This document shows, piece by piece, positions 23,201-36,000 of a DNA stretch of 64,000 nucleotides. Origin of the DNA: Lactuca virosa (taxonomy: Eukaryota > Streptophyta > Magnoliopsida > Asterales > Asteraceae); contig CAKMRJ010005523.1 in the NCBI GenBank assembly GCA_928212115.1, positions 98,750,081 to 98,814,080 of the forward strand, given 5' to 3'. The notes beneath the pieces were generated by a model. The model worked only from the letters and a program-made list of their open reading frames with translations, made no database searches and had not been told where the DNA came from. Numbering within the stretch: position 1 is the stretch's first letter; every line of letters begins with the position of its first letter. The translations under genes and the position numbers were made by a program.

Positions 23201-23650
23201 GATTGTGTTGGTTATGTCTTTTGTAGGAGCGCGTTCAGATTAGATGTATTGTTGAAGATTCGGGGGAGTTGCACTCGGTTGTGACAAATCTGAGGATGGT
23301 GGATGAGACGCAAAGATAAAACCTTCGATCTCAAGTTATGAGTAGACCCGAGTTATATTCATAGAGGTATTCCAATATAGGGTATTCCATCCTGAGGATG
23401 ACCGGACCTTATGATTGATTAGACCTGATATGTTTTGTATTCCAGCCCGAGGCTGTTTGGGCCAGGCAGGTGTGTTCGTTTTTTAGTGGATCGATTTGGT
23501 ATGATATTTTTGGGATAAATATCCTGTCAGCACAAAAGGGTTCGCTTCAGGGAGAGGGAAAGTTGGGTTTCCAATACTTTGGATCATCAGGATTTTGTCA
23601 AATTGGCAAAGTGGCATGAAGAATAGACCTTATGAAAAGGTTCGATTGGG
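20271..23650 (+). other. G3 internal region without recognisable pol
   Basis: About 3.4 kb of moderately GC-balanced DNA with no long frame and no protease, RT or integrase-core motif that I can find. It includes a degenerate array of ggtccagacagGCTGAAGGcc-type units at 21740-21960, and LTR-like blocks near 22300-22450 and 23070-23200 that resemble the LTR's gagcattccag and gtgggc motifs. It may be rearranged LTR or leader sequence that replaced pol. Confidence 0.55.
21740..21960 (+). repeat. Degenerate GCTGAAGGCC minisatellite
   Basis: About six imperfect units of 30-36 bp, each with a version of tccaga(c/t)aggctgaagg. Closely similar units occur in the F LTR leader intron at 46518-46735. 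Confidence 0.7.
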
Positions 23651-23935
23651 ATTCACATCACCTTTCACGTTTCGCAGTTGCGAAAGTACGTCATGGATCA
23701 GGAGGCGGTAGTAACGTTGGATGACATTCAGGTCGGTAAGCGCCTGGATTATGTTGAGAGGCCTGTGGCCATTATGGAGAGAAGGGTGAAGGTTCTGCGG
23801 AACAAGGAGATACCTTTGGTAAAGGTACAATGGGAGCACCAAAGAGGGTCCGAGTGGACGTGGGGGCCGGATGCAGAGATGCGGGAGCACTATCCGAGGA
23901 TGTTCACCGTAGTAGACTTCGAGGACGAAGTCTAG
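23651..23935 (+). pseudogene. G3 integrase C-terminal remnant
   Basis: An open 90-codon tail: ITFHVSQLRKYV, DYVERPVAIMERRVKVLRNKE, chromodomain-like WEHQRGSEWTWGPDAEMREHYP, ending DFEDEV and TAG at 23935. It matches the C-terminus of G1 pol nearly residue for residue in the same position before the polypurine tract. Confidence 0.88.
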
Positions 23936-23940
23936 TTCAA

Positions 23941-23952
23941 GTAGGGGAGAAT
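23941..23952 (+). other. G3 polypurine tract
   Basis: GTAGGGGAGAAT directly before the 3' LTR (TGTAACTCCC). Confidence 0.85.
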
Positions 23953-25856
23953 TGTAACTCCCCGATTCTCGAGTATCAATTTATGGTTATAAATTCTCAT
24001 GATTTCAAGGTCTACTCGACGAGTTGGTTGCCTGACTCATCGAGTAGCAACGGGTTGGTCCACGAAGTTTTAGTGATCTACTCGCCGAGTCCAAGAAGGG
24101 ACTCGACGAGTAGGAGCTGGCAGATGAAACCCTAAATTTCGGGGCATGTCACCCTATTTAAAGGATCATTGGCCTCCCCCAGCCTCCCCTTTACTGCTTC
24201 TTGTCCCTCTCAAACCCTAAATCGAGTGTGTGTGTTCTTTTGGTGTGCTCAAGCTTGGAGGAGGGATTTTGGTGGACGAAACACTTGGGGGAAATAAGCA
24301 AGTAGAAGCAAGAATCGTGGGATTCAAGATCTACATCAATAAACACTCTCTTGAAGGTATTAGACTGTTTTCCTTGGCTCATTTTCATCTAAAATCTCTT
24401 TTAGATGGGTCTTAAGAAAGGCTTCTTGTGTTTGACCTAAGATCTGAAGTTGTAACTTTAGATCTGGACCCCCTTTGGCCTTTAGATCCATAAAGCTATC
24501 AGCCTTGCCTAGTATGAGCCTTCCCTCAAGTGTGTGACTTCATTGCAAGCTTAGTTTTGTCATTTTAGGGCCTTAAAGCCTTGCATGCACGTAAAGTTTG
24601 CAACTTTACGTGATAAGCATGCCTAAGGATGTTGCATCTGCAATGTGGAGCCCTTGCATGGCTTAAAAAGTGTCAGTATGGTTAAAGGACTGAAGGGACT
24701 CAGCGAGTCGCATGGACGACTCCGCGAGTCGTATGAAGATGGACCTGAATTCGACGAGTTGGATGAACAACTCGGCGAGTCCGATGAAGATTGTCGTAGA
24801 CTCGACGAGCCAGCAGAGTGGCTCGACGAGTCGGTTAGAGTTTTCCCAATTGATTGATGCGTGTGAACTTGTCGAGTTGCAAGTAGGAAAACTCGACAAG
24901 TGGCCTTAGAGCTTCGACCGCGAACCTTAGGAACTCGACGAGTCACGCTGGTGACTCGGCGAGCGGGCGAGTATTGCAAGGAACTCAGCGAGTAGCTGAG
25001 GGTACTCGACGAGTTAAGGTCAACATGGACTGTTGACCTTGACTATTGACTTTGACCAAGGGTTGACTATTTGACTTATGGGGCACTTTGGAAAGTTGGG
25101 AATTTACGAGCATGGTTCTATTGTGATAATAGGTGGTGGAGTTGGTAGCAATGATCCGAGAGCTTGAGCTTATATTGCAAGTCGACAGTTGCGAGGTGAG
25201 TTACCTCACTATACTAAAGGGTCTAAGGCACCAAGGCCGGCCCATTGGATATGTGATCCTAGTAGTGTTAGTATGTTGAGTATGAGTTAGTGTTGCATGC
25301 TAGTGGTTATGCCAGTAGGTAGATCTGTATGACTACCTGTGTTGTTATATGATTATCTGCATGCTCAGTGGTTATGTTATGTGTTGATATGTTATGTGGG
25401 AGGGGTTGAGGTGATACTGCTTCGTGCGGTAACCAACAAACCCGGTAGCATTCTAGTTACGAGCTGAGGGAGACTCGTACTGTGGGATCGATGGCAAGCC
25501 AGATGTGAGCTGTGGGCCCGTAAGGCAATCCAGACTCACACTGTGGGACCAGGGGGTAATACAGTCTGTAAAGCTGTGGACCCAGTACATCCTGTTGTTT
25601 ATATATGTGTTATGTGTAGTGTATCGGTATTTTGGGGGAACTCACTAAGCTTTCGGGCTTACAGTTTTAGTTTATTGTTTCAGGTACATCAGGGGATCGC
25701 GGCAAGGCGAAGGCATGATCGTACAACTCCTCCTGTTTTGTTTATGGTTCTGGGAAAACTCTGATATGATATATATTTGAAAACACATTTGTAATGATTT
25801 GATAATTTTGAAATGATTTTAAAAGTTTAAATTTGGCTTGAATTTTTTGTTTTACA
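23953..25856 (+). repeat. G3 3' LTR
   Basis: 1,904 bp, closely matching the 5' LTR with scattered substitutions. TATTTAAA at 24155-24162. Leader-intron sites at 25196 and 25683. Confidence 0.95.
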
Positions 25857-25861
25857 ATACC

Positions 25862-26755
25862 ACCACACAAACATATAACAACATGCATACCGGGTCCACA
25901 ACCATCAGACTGGATTACCCTGAGCCCACAAAATGAGTCTGGCTTGCCTTTCTGGCCCACAGATCATGCCTGGATTGCTCCTGAGCCCACAACATAAGTC
26001 TGGATTTCTGTTTCGGCCCATAACTTATGTCTGGCTTACTCTCGGGTCTGTTGGCTACCGCACAGAGCAGGATTACCTCAACCCAAACGTATTATGTCGA
26101 CATATGCAACATATAGATATATAACAACAAAGAGATAAACATGCAGATCTCAACAGAACACTACAACATAGAAACATCCTAAACTAGGATACATAATCTA
26201 CTGGGCCGACATTGGTGCCTTTGATCTACAAGTATAGTGAGGAAACTCACCTCACAGTCCGAAATGTTGATGAACAGATCACTACTCCAACTATTGACTC
26301 TACCGGTCACCTATACAATAATAGTGACCCAGACTCAATCTACTACTCAAAATAACAAAAATACCCCTAGATTACATTTTTTCAAAATCCTGGTCATCAT
26401 TCAAAGTCAGAAAGTCAAAAAGTCAAGGGAAGTCAAAGCAGACTGAGTACGCCCCGTGTACTTAGTCACTACGCTATACGTAGTCGCGACTCTTCCAACC
26501 CACATGGCTCTAGCCCAGTACGCACAACGTACCTCTTGGTACGCATAGCGTACTCTGTCTGGATCCAGTTCTTCTCATTAAGTTTTTATTCCTTAAAGAC
26601 TTTTCATCCAAACTCAGATCTAGACCCAAAACATCGTTTTAAGTCATAAAGTTTCCACCTTTATGACTTTCCGTGGATAGAAATGGTCCACAAAACTAAA
26701 ACCCTAACTTAACATTCCATTAAAAATCATAACTCTTACATGGAAGGGATATAAG
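25862..26755 (-). repeat. G2 5' LTR, distal fragment
   Basis: Resumes exactly after the G3 target duplication. It carries the leader-intron donor (minus GTGAG before GTGAGT at 26250). Instead of ACTCGnCGAGT it has a cluster of tacgc/gcgta palindromes at 26447-26560. Cut by copia A before its terminal TG. Confidence 0.8.
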
Positions 26756-27612
26756 TGTTGGATTAGGTGTTTATGCCTATAACTAAATTAGTATAATCTT
26801 GAATTATTAGCAGAGTCCTTTTGGGTTGTCCTCAAACCTGGTAATTGACTAGAATGCTTTTTGGAGAGAAAGAGTGATTTATTAATTTATTATATAATTA
26901 ATAAATTAATTAGAAATCAAAATAAATAATTTATTAATATATTATAAGAATAATATATTAATTATAAATATTATTGTTTAATTAAAAATTAATCATAAAT
27001 TAATTGGAATTTATTGGATTAATTAAAAGGAAAAGAACTAAAGGTCACAATGTTCAAAAGTTGAGTATTGACCAATTCTAGAACCTCTCGTACAGGGGAC
27101 GGATTCTAGAGAGTTTCTAGAGGTATTCTTGGGCTATAAGGAAACTTGGAATGCCTTAGGGAGGAAGCAATGGGGTAAGGGTTATTTAAAAGGAACCTGC
27201 CTTGGATACAACCTTCTTAACACCTATATAAACCCCTAAGGGTTTAGATTTTTGAAAATCATCTCATTCTAAGAGTCTTAGATCGAAATTCTTTCTTCTT
27301 CTTCTCTATCCTCTTTAACCTCCAATTTCTAGGATTTGGGTGTGAGCCATTAGAGGTACGAGACTTCTTATGCTTTCTTTCCAAAAACAAATAAAGAAGG
27401 AATACTAGTTTATTTGCTATAATAAACTAAAGGTATGTAACTTCTATAAACCTTTCTTAATTTTGAAAGCAACAACATACTTCTAGGGGTTCTTGATATT
27501 CAATTGTTTGTTGCAAATCATAGTGAGAACATAGATCCTTTAGGTTGCATGTGAACTTAGGGTTTAAGTTTTTCCGCAAAAATAAGATTTTTGTAACCTA
27601 TAAAACCCATCA
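26756..27612 (+). repeat. Copia A 5' LTR
   Basis: 857 bp, very AT-rich between 26870 and 27030 (ttaattaa runs). TATA-like CTATATAAAC at 27224-27233. Confidence 0.9.
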
Positions 27613-28859
27613 GTGATATCAGAGCCATTTTTCTCATTGATCTTGTGCAAAGTTGAGTAGATCGATATTAGGGTTTATAGAAACTAAACCCTAAGGAGAC
27701 AATTTTTCGAAAATTCATAGGGTTCTTGAAATTCTAGCCTCCACCCTCATATTTTCAATTTTTGCAAGGGTTTTAGAAACCCTAGCCTCCTTAGCCACAT
27801 TTTGAAAATTAAGGAGTCCCTTTTAGGATTTACCTTGTTTCATTATTTGTTATTTTAAATGCCTTAAAATATGAACAATTAAAACTTGATAAACCCTAGC
27901 CTATTTTCAAAAATTAGGAGACTTAGGATTAAGATTAAATTTGAATTATTTTATTAATTGGTTAATTATAGATAATTATTTAATCCATAATGATTTAATT
28001 AATTTAATTAATTGTTTATTTAAAAGATAAAGATTAAATCAAAACTGGTTTATTTTTAAATTACATTATTTTTTTATATTAATTTTGAAAAATTAAATTT
28101 GAAGTTAGTATTTTATAAAAAGTTTTAAAACACACCTTATACTATATATAATTAAAAGATTAATATATTATATGTATAAGAGAAGTCAGTCAAATCGGTA
28201 GTACGCCTCATTCACGAAGTCATACTATAAGGGGAGTTTAAGGAAGCGGACTATAAAATGACCGTCATTGGGTATCCAATCTTACCCACCGCTCTTTTGT
28301 ATGGTGGAGGGTCGTTAGCCGAATGGATTTGATATGACATAATCTTATTAATAAGTATAATGATATAAAGCAACTAAACTATCTTTATAAAATCCCACTC
28401 TAGTTACTTTAGAAAAAATGTGAAAAGTATGCTAATCCATGAAAATGCACCTCATGCTTTATATGTCCTTAGTGGAGCGTGTGTTTGAAAATTATCATTG
28501 TTGATGGAGCATGTGTGGTTAACCGACACATCAATGAGAGATGATAAATGGCATCAATGTTGTCAAGCGGGTTTGCATGGTTATTCACATCTCGTTTGTG
28601 ATCCTCGGCATCTCAATCATAAAAATGAGAGCATAATCTGAGATTAAACATGCCATTGATAAGATTCAATGAATCTCAAAGGATTTAGGAGTTTCATAAG
28701 ATTGGAATTGGTAAAAGACTTACCTAGCTAGATTCAAATTTGATTACGACATCCCTCTTCAAAGTTCGAATTGAAAATATGGATCCTAGCCTTAATTTAA
28801 ATTTATGGGTTTATAATTAAGGATTAAAATCAACTAACTTAAATTCTCTTTTATCCCAT
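27613..28859 (+). other. Copia A leader
   Basis: PBS at about 27614-27625, then an AT-rich leader. Block 28180-28340 (agtacgcctcattcacgaag, accgctc, ggagggtcgttagccgaatgg) recurs in copia B on the other strand (61840-61990), as does the ggttaacc motif near 28520. Confidence 0.8.
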
Positions 28860-31800
28860 TTTTGATGTCTTATGAAGATAGAAATGGTCTTATGAAAATG
28901 TTTTTCCTTAATTTTTCTGGAGATGGTCTTCCAATTTCAAATCAAGGTGAAATTGTTTTCCCTTTCTTACGAAATGATGGAACTGGACACCATGTTTCTT
29001 CAACTCTTCCACCTTCTCCTCCTGCGACTCTCCCAATGTCATATTTTCCCTTAAGTTAAAAGATATGATACTACTCATTCCTTATTGGCATGTAAACATC
29101 AAGATAGAAACTTTGTGTGTACGCATAAGTTGGATAGATTGGGTGTCATTTCCCAAAGGAGCAAGCCATTGACTTGGTTCTTCTCTTGCTTCCAAAGTCA
29201 CATGATCATTGCACTGAGAACTTTTATATGAGGAATATCGACATGAACCTAATTGATCTGACCCAAATGTTGATGGTTGTTGAACCAGAAATGCTTAAGA
29301 GCACATCTGAAGCATAAATGCTTATTCCAAGGTTTCCATGGACATTGCCAATGGTGATCCATAAAAGATTTCTCTTTCCAATGGAAAGGGGTCGTCCAAT
29401 ATCAAATCGTTTGATCATATGGTAAAGAGAAAGGCTAGTTTTGGGATCGTTCCATGTGTTAAACACAAAGAGTCCGTTTGTTTCCACTGCCAGTTAAAGG
29501 GACATTGGAAACGAAGCTGCCCAAAATACCTGAAAGATCTTAGAGATAGTAAAAGTCAAGTTGTGTAACTCTACTTTAGGTACATCCACTATCTGACTCC
29601 ATTGTTTTATAAGTTCCTAGTCATAGACTCTTAATACATAATGTGATGATCACATTTTGATGGTATTAAAGGAGATAAGAGAAGGAAGGAAGCTTGAGCA
29701 AGGTAAGCTAAATCTGATCATAAGAAATAGACTTTGGTCACATGGTTCACAGATCAGAATTTGGAGCTACTATTAAGGAGTTTCGATAATTTAATAGATT
29801 TCTATTACTCTTCGGAGATGTCTCGAAACATAGTTTTTCATTTTTATGCGTTGTAAGGATAAGTTCCAATTTTCATTGTTTTCAATAAATGTGAAATTTT
29901 GGTTTACTTAGCTGCCTGATTTTATATTTCCTTGCAATGACATTATTAAAGTGTTGGTTACGTTTATAATATTAGCAATATTAATTGTGGATTTGATTCT
30001 TATGATATCGTATGTGGTATTATCATAATTGACCAAGTGAAAAGGAATCTCATCACCAACTGGACATATACTTGGTATTTTACAAGTCACATTTGTATAG
30101 TATCTGAGAATCTTGTTCATTGTAAAATTATAATTAATTCATTGATCACATGTTTATGTGAGTTAAGTGAAGGACTAATGGATCTAGTACATGTTGATAT
30201 GGACTATTCAGATCCACCACAATGGACGATAACTCTATTTGTAATGATTTTCTGATGTTTTAGTAAATATGGTTGTGTTTATAAGATTAAGCATAATTTT
30301 GATACTTTGAAAAGATTCAAAGAGTAGAAGAATGAATAAGAAGAATCTATTAGGCAGAAAGATAAAAGATTCTCCAACCTGATAAGAAAGGAGAATGCTT
30401 TAGTATCATGTTTTATGATCATCTTAGTGATTTTGGATTTATATCACAATTGATCCTCGAAAAATATCTTAGTGCAATTGTATGGCTAATACGATGAATC
30501 ATATATTGTTGGAAATAGTTCGATCAATAGATGAGTCATACTTCATTCCAAATCAAGTTGTAAATCCATGCTCTAGTAACTATGAATCATATATTGTAAC
30601 TAGTAAGGTTTAAAACACCTCGAAATATGTGGAGTAAAATGTTTTCTTACTCTAGCACATATAGAATTGGAGTTGTGATGTTTTTTTTGTTAATCGAGAA
30701 ACAAAAGATAAACTGAGACCTGTTCTATGAAGTGTTTTTCTTGTCAAGAATCCACACGAACTTTTGAATATCTGTTTTAGCTCGTCAAGGAATGTTCCTT
30801 GAGAGAAAACTCATATGTCAAGAAGTCAGTGGGAGTCATATTGGTCTTCCGACTTTCAAGAGTCAATTGACAATAAACCTTTTAGTTATCACTAGCACGC
30901 GACCTGAGGTTGATAACCTATCGTGTTTGGTTAACACATTCTTATTTATGTGAACTTCTAGTTGAGTTGACAATGCTTATGGGTTCTATGTTTTCATTTA
31001 ACTACAAAAGAAAAAGCTCGTTGGTCAATGAAAGTACATTGATCAATATGGGTGAGATGCTTACAACATGGAAGCACTGGTAGACCCTTGTGCTGCCAGA
31101 AGGAAAGAAATTTAGAATTGCGAAGTTCACTCAATGAAAGAAAGCTAAATTTGAATTTGGTTTTGTCCTAAACCTTGTCTTATGATTGTAGATGATAGAT
31201 TTAGATGGATGGGAATTTATGAACCATAAAATCTTGGTAGCAAAGGTTTCACTCTAATTCATGAGAATGATTATGAGGAAATACTTTTGCTAGTAGATTT
31301 TAAAAATATGATAAAGATCAATATAAATTTTAGTTGTGTTAATGGCATTCTCAAATTCATAATATGATTACAGCATCCCTATTTATATTTCAATTTGTGA
31401 GGAATGGCAAGGAATTTTTTGAACTTTCAGGACATATATCTATAAGTTTTGAAAGGGTTTAAACACATACAAATGCTATCTAATGAAGGTATATAAGCTT
31501 AAGAAGTCTAGTTGGAGACTTATCGAAGCATCGTGTAACAGAAATCTGTAGTTCAGTAATAATGTCAAGAGTATTGATTTCTAGAAGTCCAGTTGACTTC
31601 TGGGTACATGTCAAAGCTAGTGGGAGCATAATTGTTATGCTAGTATTGCATGTTGAGAATATTGTTCATAGGGAGAAAAGTTTTTAATTTTCAAATTGTA
31701 AAGTTTGGGAATTGTTTCGCTATAGTCGACTTAAGGAAGAAAGCACTCATACTTCTTTTCGATTCTAAAGGTTTAGATCGTATGGTTTAATAAAATTTAG

Positions 31801-32570
31801 TCATAAACATATATGAATATCATGTTGAAATGGTTCACCATAGAAGATTCAATATATGCAATATTATAGCAAGAGATTGAACAGATATCAAATCCTTATG
31901 TGATACATAATGAATCGAGTACCATATGCTTCGAATATAGGATCGGTTACATATGCTATAATATTCACTTATTCTAATTTTTGAATGCTCAAAGCATTGT
32001 GAGGAAAAGAACTAAAATTTTGTGTGACTAAAGTTGTTAAACAACTATCAAGAACATTCTAAGGTTATACCAAAAGACTGGTTGCTTGTGGACAGTTAGA
32101 AGTATGACATTAATTTGGATGGACCATAGAGACATGATTTTGGATTGAGATGGTTCTTGATTAGAATTGATGGTCATATTGAAATATAGAAATGTTTCCA
32201 TAATGGGAGATACTTGAAAAATCTACATGTGAGTTGGAAACTTTAAAAAGAAGTGTTCAAGGAGTGTACCTTGAATTAGAAATTACCGTGGAATTGTTTC
32301 TAGTAACAAAGTTCCAATGAGATATTCTATAATATCAAAGGACCAGTCTTTGAGATTTTGGAATCTTGATATCAGAGGAGATTAATGCATGTTAAGTTGA
32401 AATTCCATCACATCTTGGATAATGATAAGAATTTGGAATTGTGAAATGAGCATTATTGGAATAATGTCCAATTTATCTGTTCACAAAGGAAAGACCATAG
32501 AGAGGCATGGTTGATGTGTAATTCAAGTGATTAGTTGATTACTTGAAACATTATACAGTGAATAAAGTCA
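28860..32570 (+). pseudogene. Copia A gag-pol, heavily decayed
   Basis: Recognisable scraps: a CCHC zinc knuckle at 29478-29519 (CFHCQLKGHWKRSC), which is intact; an integrase core stretch near 30249-30340 (SKYGCVYKIKH); and pol scraps thereafter, the last clear region ending about 32560. Stops and frameshifts occur throughout and no frame exceeds about 70 codons. Confidence 0.75.
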
Positions 32571-32610
32571 TAATTGTTATGGTGATTAAATAATAAAGAT
32601 TATTTATATT

Positions 32611-32910
32611 TGTTGAGATAAAATCTCTAATGATCGAAAGATTCAAACAGGTGATGAAAACAAGAACACAAGAATAGATCAAAATATGCTTAATGATTCA
32701 AAGTCACGCCTCAGAAGAACTCGATGAAGAATTGCTACTGTAGAGGCGTGATTAGGGTTACAAGAATATTGCCAAGTTATCTAAACACGATGCCTGCATG
32801 CACCTTAAATACTCTAACCCTAATAATAAATGACAGGTGGACATGCGCAAACCCGATTAGATAATGAACTAAATACATAGGACCATTGACACAACACAAT
32901 AAACCCAACA
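32611..32910 (-). repeat. Putative copia C 3' LTR
   Basis: 300 bp, plus-strand TGTTGAGATAAA to AAACCCAACA (minus start TGTTGGGTTT, typical of copia LTRs). Short for a Sirevirus. No partner LTR is in the window, so the boundaries are tentative. Confidence 0.5.
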
Positions 32911-33028
32911 ATCTGAACCTTTGCGTCAATAGAGGCGGGAGTCCATCAAGGTTGAGTTCGCTTCTGCACTTCGAAAACTTTTGGAATGACGCTCAGCAGA
33001 ACCTTGCGAACCTGGATGTACCATTGAA

Positions 33029-36000
33029 TCATATCTGAAAATCACTTTTTGTCTCCCTTGCTGCTACCCCTGAACTTGTTGACCATTTCCAAAATATACT
33101 CCAGGCAAGAGGTATAGTACAAATGTTTATCAGGGAGGAAGAAGCATGCCTTGCGAAAGTCTGCATCGGTTCATTCACGCGCCTGAAATACCACATACCA
33201 TCTTTCTTTGTATATCTTCCCAAGCTTCAACTGCTCAAAACCTTTTGGACTATCATCAGTTTGAGGAAGAAGCATGCCTTGCGAAAGTCTGCATCGGTTC
33301 ATACGAAACTATCATCAGTTTGAGGTGTGCAATAACGAGCTCGTACTTCTGTCCGTCTCTCAGTAGTAAATTGTAAAGCATGATCCAGTCATAGGGATTG
33401 AGGCAAGGCAAGTCTGTAAGAGTGAATTCGTGAACCTGACTAGCAGAACCTCTCACAACCTAGAACTTCGCATTTGGAAAGCTGTGAGTTTCGATTGGAC
33501 CTGTGACCTTCACTACAGTAATCTTTCTAGCGCTCCACATTTCGTATTGTGGCTTCATATACTTGAGATAGAATAGAAATAGCAAGTGATCAGCGTTGCT
33601 ATCAGTGGATGGGACATTCGCTACTTTTGCAAAAGAATGAAACTTGAAGGCTTTCGGAGTTATTGGGAGATCCAACTGCGAATCTTGTGTATTCTAAAGC
33701 TCGAATGACACAACTGGTTCCAGCCAATATTGACTTGGCAAATCCACGGCTTCGTTCTGAATTCGCTTCAGAGTTCACTCTGGAAATAAAAGCTTTTGAC
33801 TTTCCAGTGTGACTTGAGCTTCGAGTTCTGCTTTCTCTTTTGCTTCAGCCTCACGGATTATTCTTTGATGCTCATCCATTTCAGCTTCACGTGCTTTTCT
33901 TCTTTTGAGCTCGTTTTCATCAGGATCTTCATCTTCGTTGTTGTCAATAATAGGTTCTTCACTGAAAAGTTTTTCTTTGCATTTAGGCTCAGATTCGCTT
34001 TTGACAGTGTGCTTGACTGAAGGCTTGGGGTCTTCCTTCTTGGATTGTGACATACCTTATCCCCCTTGTTTTGGAATGGAGCCAGATTCCGAAACACCTT
34101 CCAGTTTATGAAGCATGGCGAAGACAGGATGTAGCTTATCAGTGAGATGTTTCTGTACCTTGATTGTAATCATTGAGTATCGAGTCTCAATGATATCCGA
34201 AAGCATGCTTGTAACATCTGCGATACAACTTTTCGTAGCTGCTTTTTCGGATAACAAATCATTGACTTGTTTCTTAGCATTATCGAGCTTTACTGTCAAG
34301 ACTTGCACCTTTTCAGTCTTGACTACAAGAGCATACATTATTTTTCTCTCCATTGCTAGACCTTCTCGAAGCTTAGATATTTGTGAGGAGATGGATGAAT
34401 TGAACTGAGCATGGTCAGTTTGAAGACCCGTGTAAACCTATTGAAGTTTCACCTTCTCAGTTTTAAGGGTGGAGCCCAGGCTAGAAATGACTACATTAGC
34501 CTTCGCAGTGTTGGACTCAAAGGAGCTCTGGAACTTCTCCATGAAAAGCCTTGCATCAGTAATTAGTTTATCGAATTTTTCGGTCGTGTTGTTGCAAACA
34601 GTGGCAGAAGCATCTACCGCCTTAGTCATATTTTCAAGGTTGTCGGAGTGCTCTTTCGTAAGGGTCTCAAGAAGGGACTTGACTATTGTGTGAGAATAAT
34701 CATCAGCAGATGATGCCTTTGAAGCTTGAAGTAGTGAGTCCAGTTTTTCATGTATTACATTGAGTTGCCTCCTCGTGACGGGAGCTTCATTATCACTTTC
34801 AGTCCTGATGTTGAATGGACTGTAGGTGAATCCTACGAAGTTATCTTCATCATTACCGTATATCATATATGGGCCGTTTTGACAGGAATCTCAATAGGAG
34901 AGGAATGGAGACATTCTCATCAAAATTTGTAGAAACAGGAACCGAGACAGGAATCTCAATAGTTACCTTAGAATTTGTAGAAATTGGCTGCGAAACCTCA
35001 GGTTGTGAATTTGTTGCAGTGTCTTCGTTTTGGAGAGGCTCATATTCTTCAAGGGGAACGTTTGAGTCAGACTGTGAACCTTCATTATCACTCGGAGTTG
35101 GTGATTTAGGCATGCGAGCTGCCTTATTTAGCTTTCGCTTCTATGGTGGACTAGGAGCTGCAGCAGATGATCAGCCTGTGCCTTTTGTTTCTTGAGGGTA
35201 GGAGCAGGTTCAGATGGACCCTCTTTAACACTTTGTTTCTTTTTCTCCTTTTTTTTGCGTCCTTTCTGCCCTCATTTCTTTGGTTTGTCAGCTTCATTGA
35301 TTATTGATTGCATCTCAGGAGTCAGAGGACGAAAGCCTGAAACTGGGAGTTTTCTGTAAGCTTCAAGTATCTTGCTTGCGGTAGGGTCATCGCGAAACAT
35401 GGCTTCGGGAATTGAACCAACGAAGCAGAACTTGGAATTGTATGCAATAATGATGTTTGTAGTATGGAAGAGTGAAATGGCAGACATGAAGGAATCTTGC
35501 ATCACTGGAATCTGGAACTTTTCAATTGTCCTTTGAACAACCACTGTCCAGAAGCGAGCACAAGAAATTTCACTGTGTCGGTTTGTAGAATGAGTACTTT
35601 GGAGCAACTGAGCCCAAAGAACAGCCCCAAAATCAATATTGATCCCCGTGTAGATCCCATACAGGATGGTCATGAATAGCTTACTGGCACAATCGGAGCT
35701 AGTCACACGTTCAGAGAAACTTGTGAACAACAGGGTAAACAACCCATTCCATTGAGGTGGAAGATTGGGTTTTCTGAACTTTGAGATGGTAGAGAGGGGT
35801 TCTTTATACCCCATTTGGTATAAAATCTCCATGATTGTGGCGATGGAGATGGAATCGGGGTCGATCATATCATCAGTTTGAGCAAACCCTAGTAAGGAGC
35901 AAAATCGGGATTTGGTGATGAAAGTTTTCTTGTTGTGAATCTCGAAGGTGATCCTTTGTTCCTCCTTGATGTAGCAGGCATATGAGTAGGCATTTGATAA

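Larger units (their letters stand above)
17214..25856 (+). mobile_element. G3: non-autonomous Ty3/gypsy element
   Basis: 8.6 kb with 1,906- and 1,904-bp LTRs, PBS and polypurine tract in plus orientation. The target duplication atacc is intact (17209-17213 and 25857-25861). Only a gag N-terminus and an integrase C-terminus remain; the 3.4 kb between them has no pol domains I can recognise. The clean target duplication implies it moved using enzymes from another element, or that deletions followed insertion. Confidence 0.93.
6229..26755 (-). mobile_element. G2: old Ty3/gypsy element, host of the nest (interrupted)
   Basis: Minus-strand Ty3/gypsy (chromovirus-like) element in pieces: a pol scrap (6229-6370), gag (about 6371-7442), 5' leader (7443-7762 and 16465-16947), PBS, and 5' LTR (16963-17213 and 25862-26755). 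G1 is inserted in the leader and G3 in the 5' LTR. An internal deletion joins the end of gag directly to a pol segment just before the reverse transcriptase (PGAAPIAKA-like), removing the protease. The 3' half and 3' LTR are gone. The right end is cut off by copia A at 26756. G2 is the oldest layer because two complete elements with their own target duplications sit inside it. Confidence 0.85.
26756..32610 (+). mobile_element. Copia A: eroded Ty1/copia element lacking its 3' LTR
   Basis: Plus-strand element. LTR 26756-27612 begins TGTTGGATTAGG and ends CCCATCA, and is followed by the PBS variant TGATATCAGAGC. Coding sequence is heavily decayed. The right end is truncated where copia C begins. 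Its leader and internal DNA are homologous to copia B. Confidence 0.85.

Noticed and set aside
32611..32910. Complete small copia or SINE-like element
   Set aside because: The ends look like LTR termini and the adjacent sequence is the downstream part of copia C; no target duplication pairs with it.
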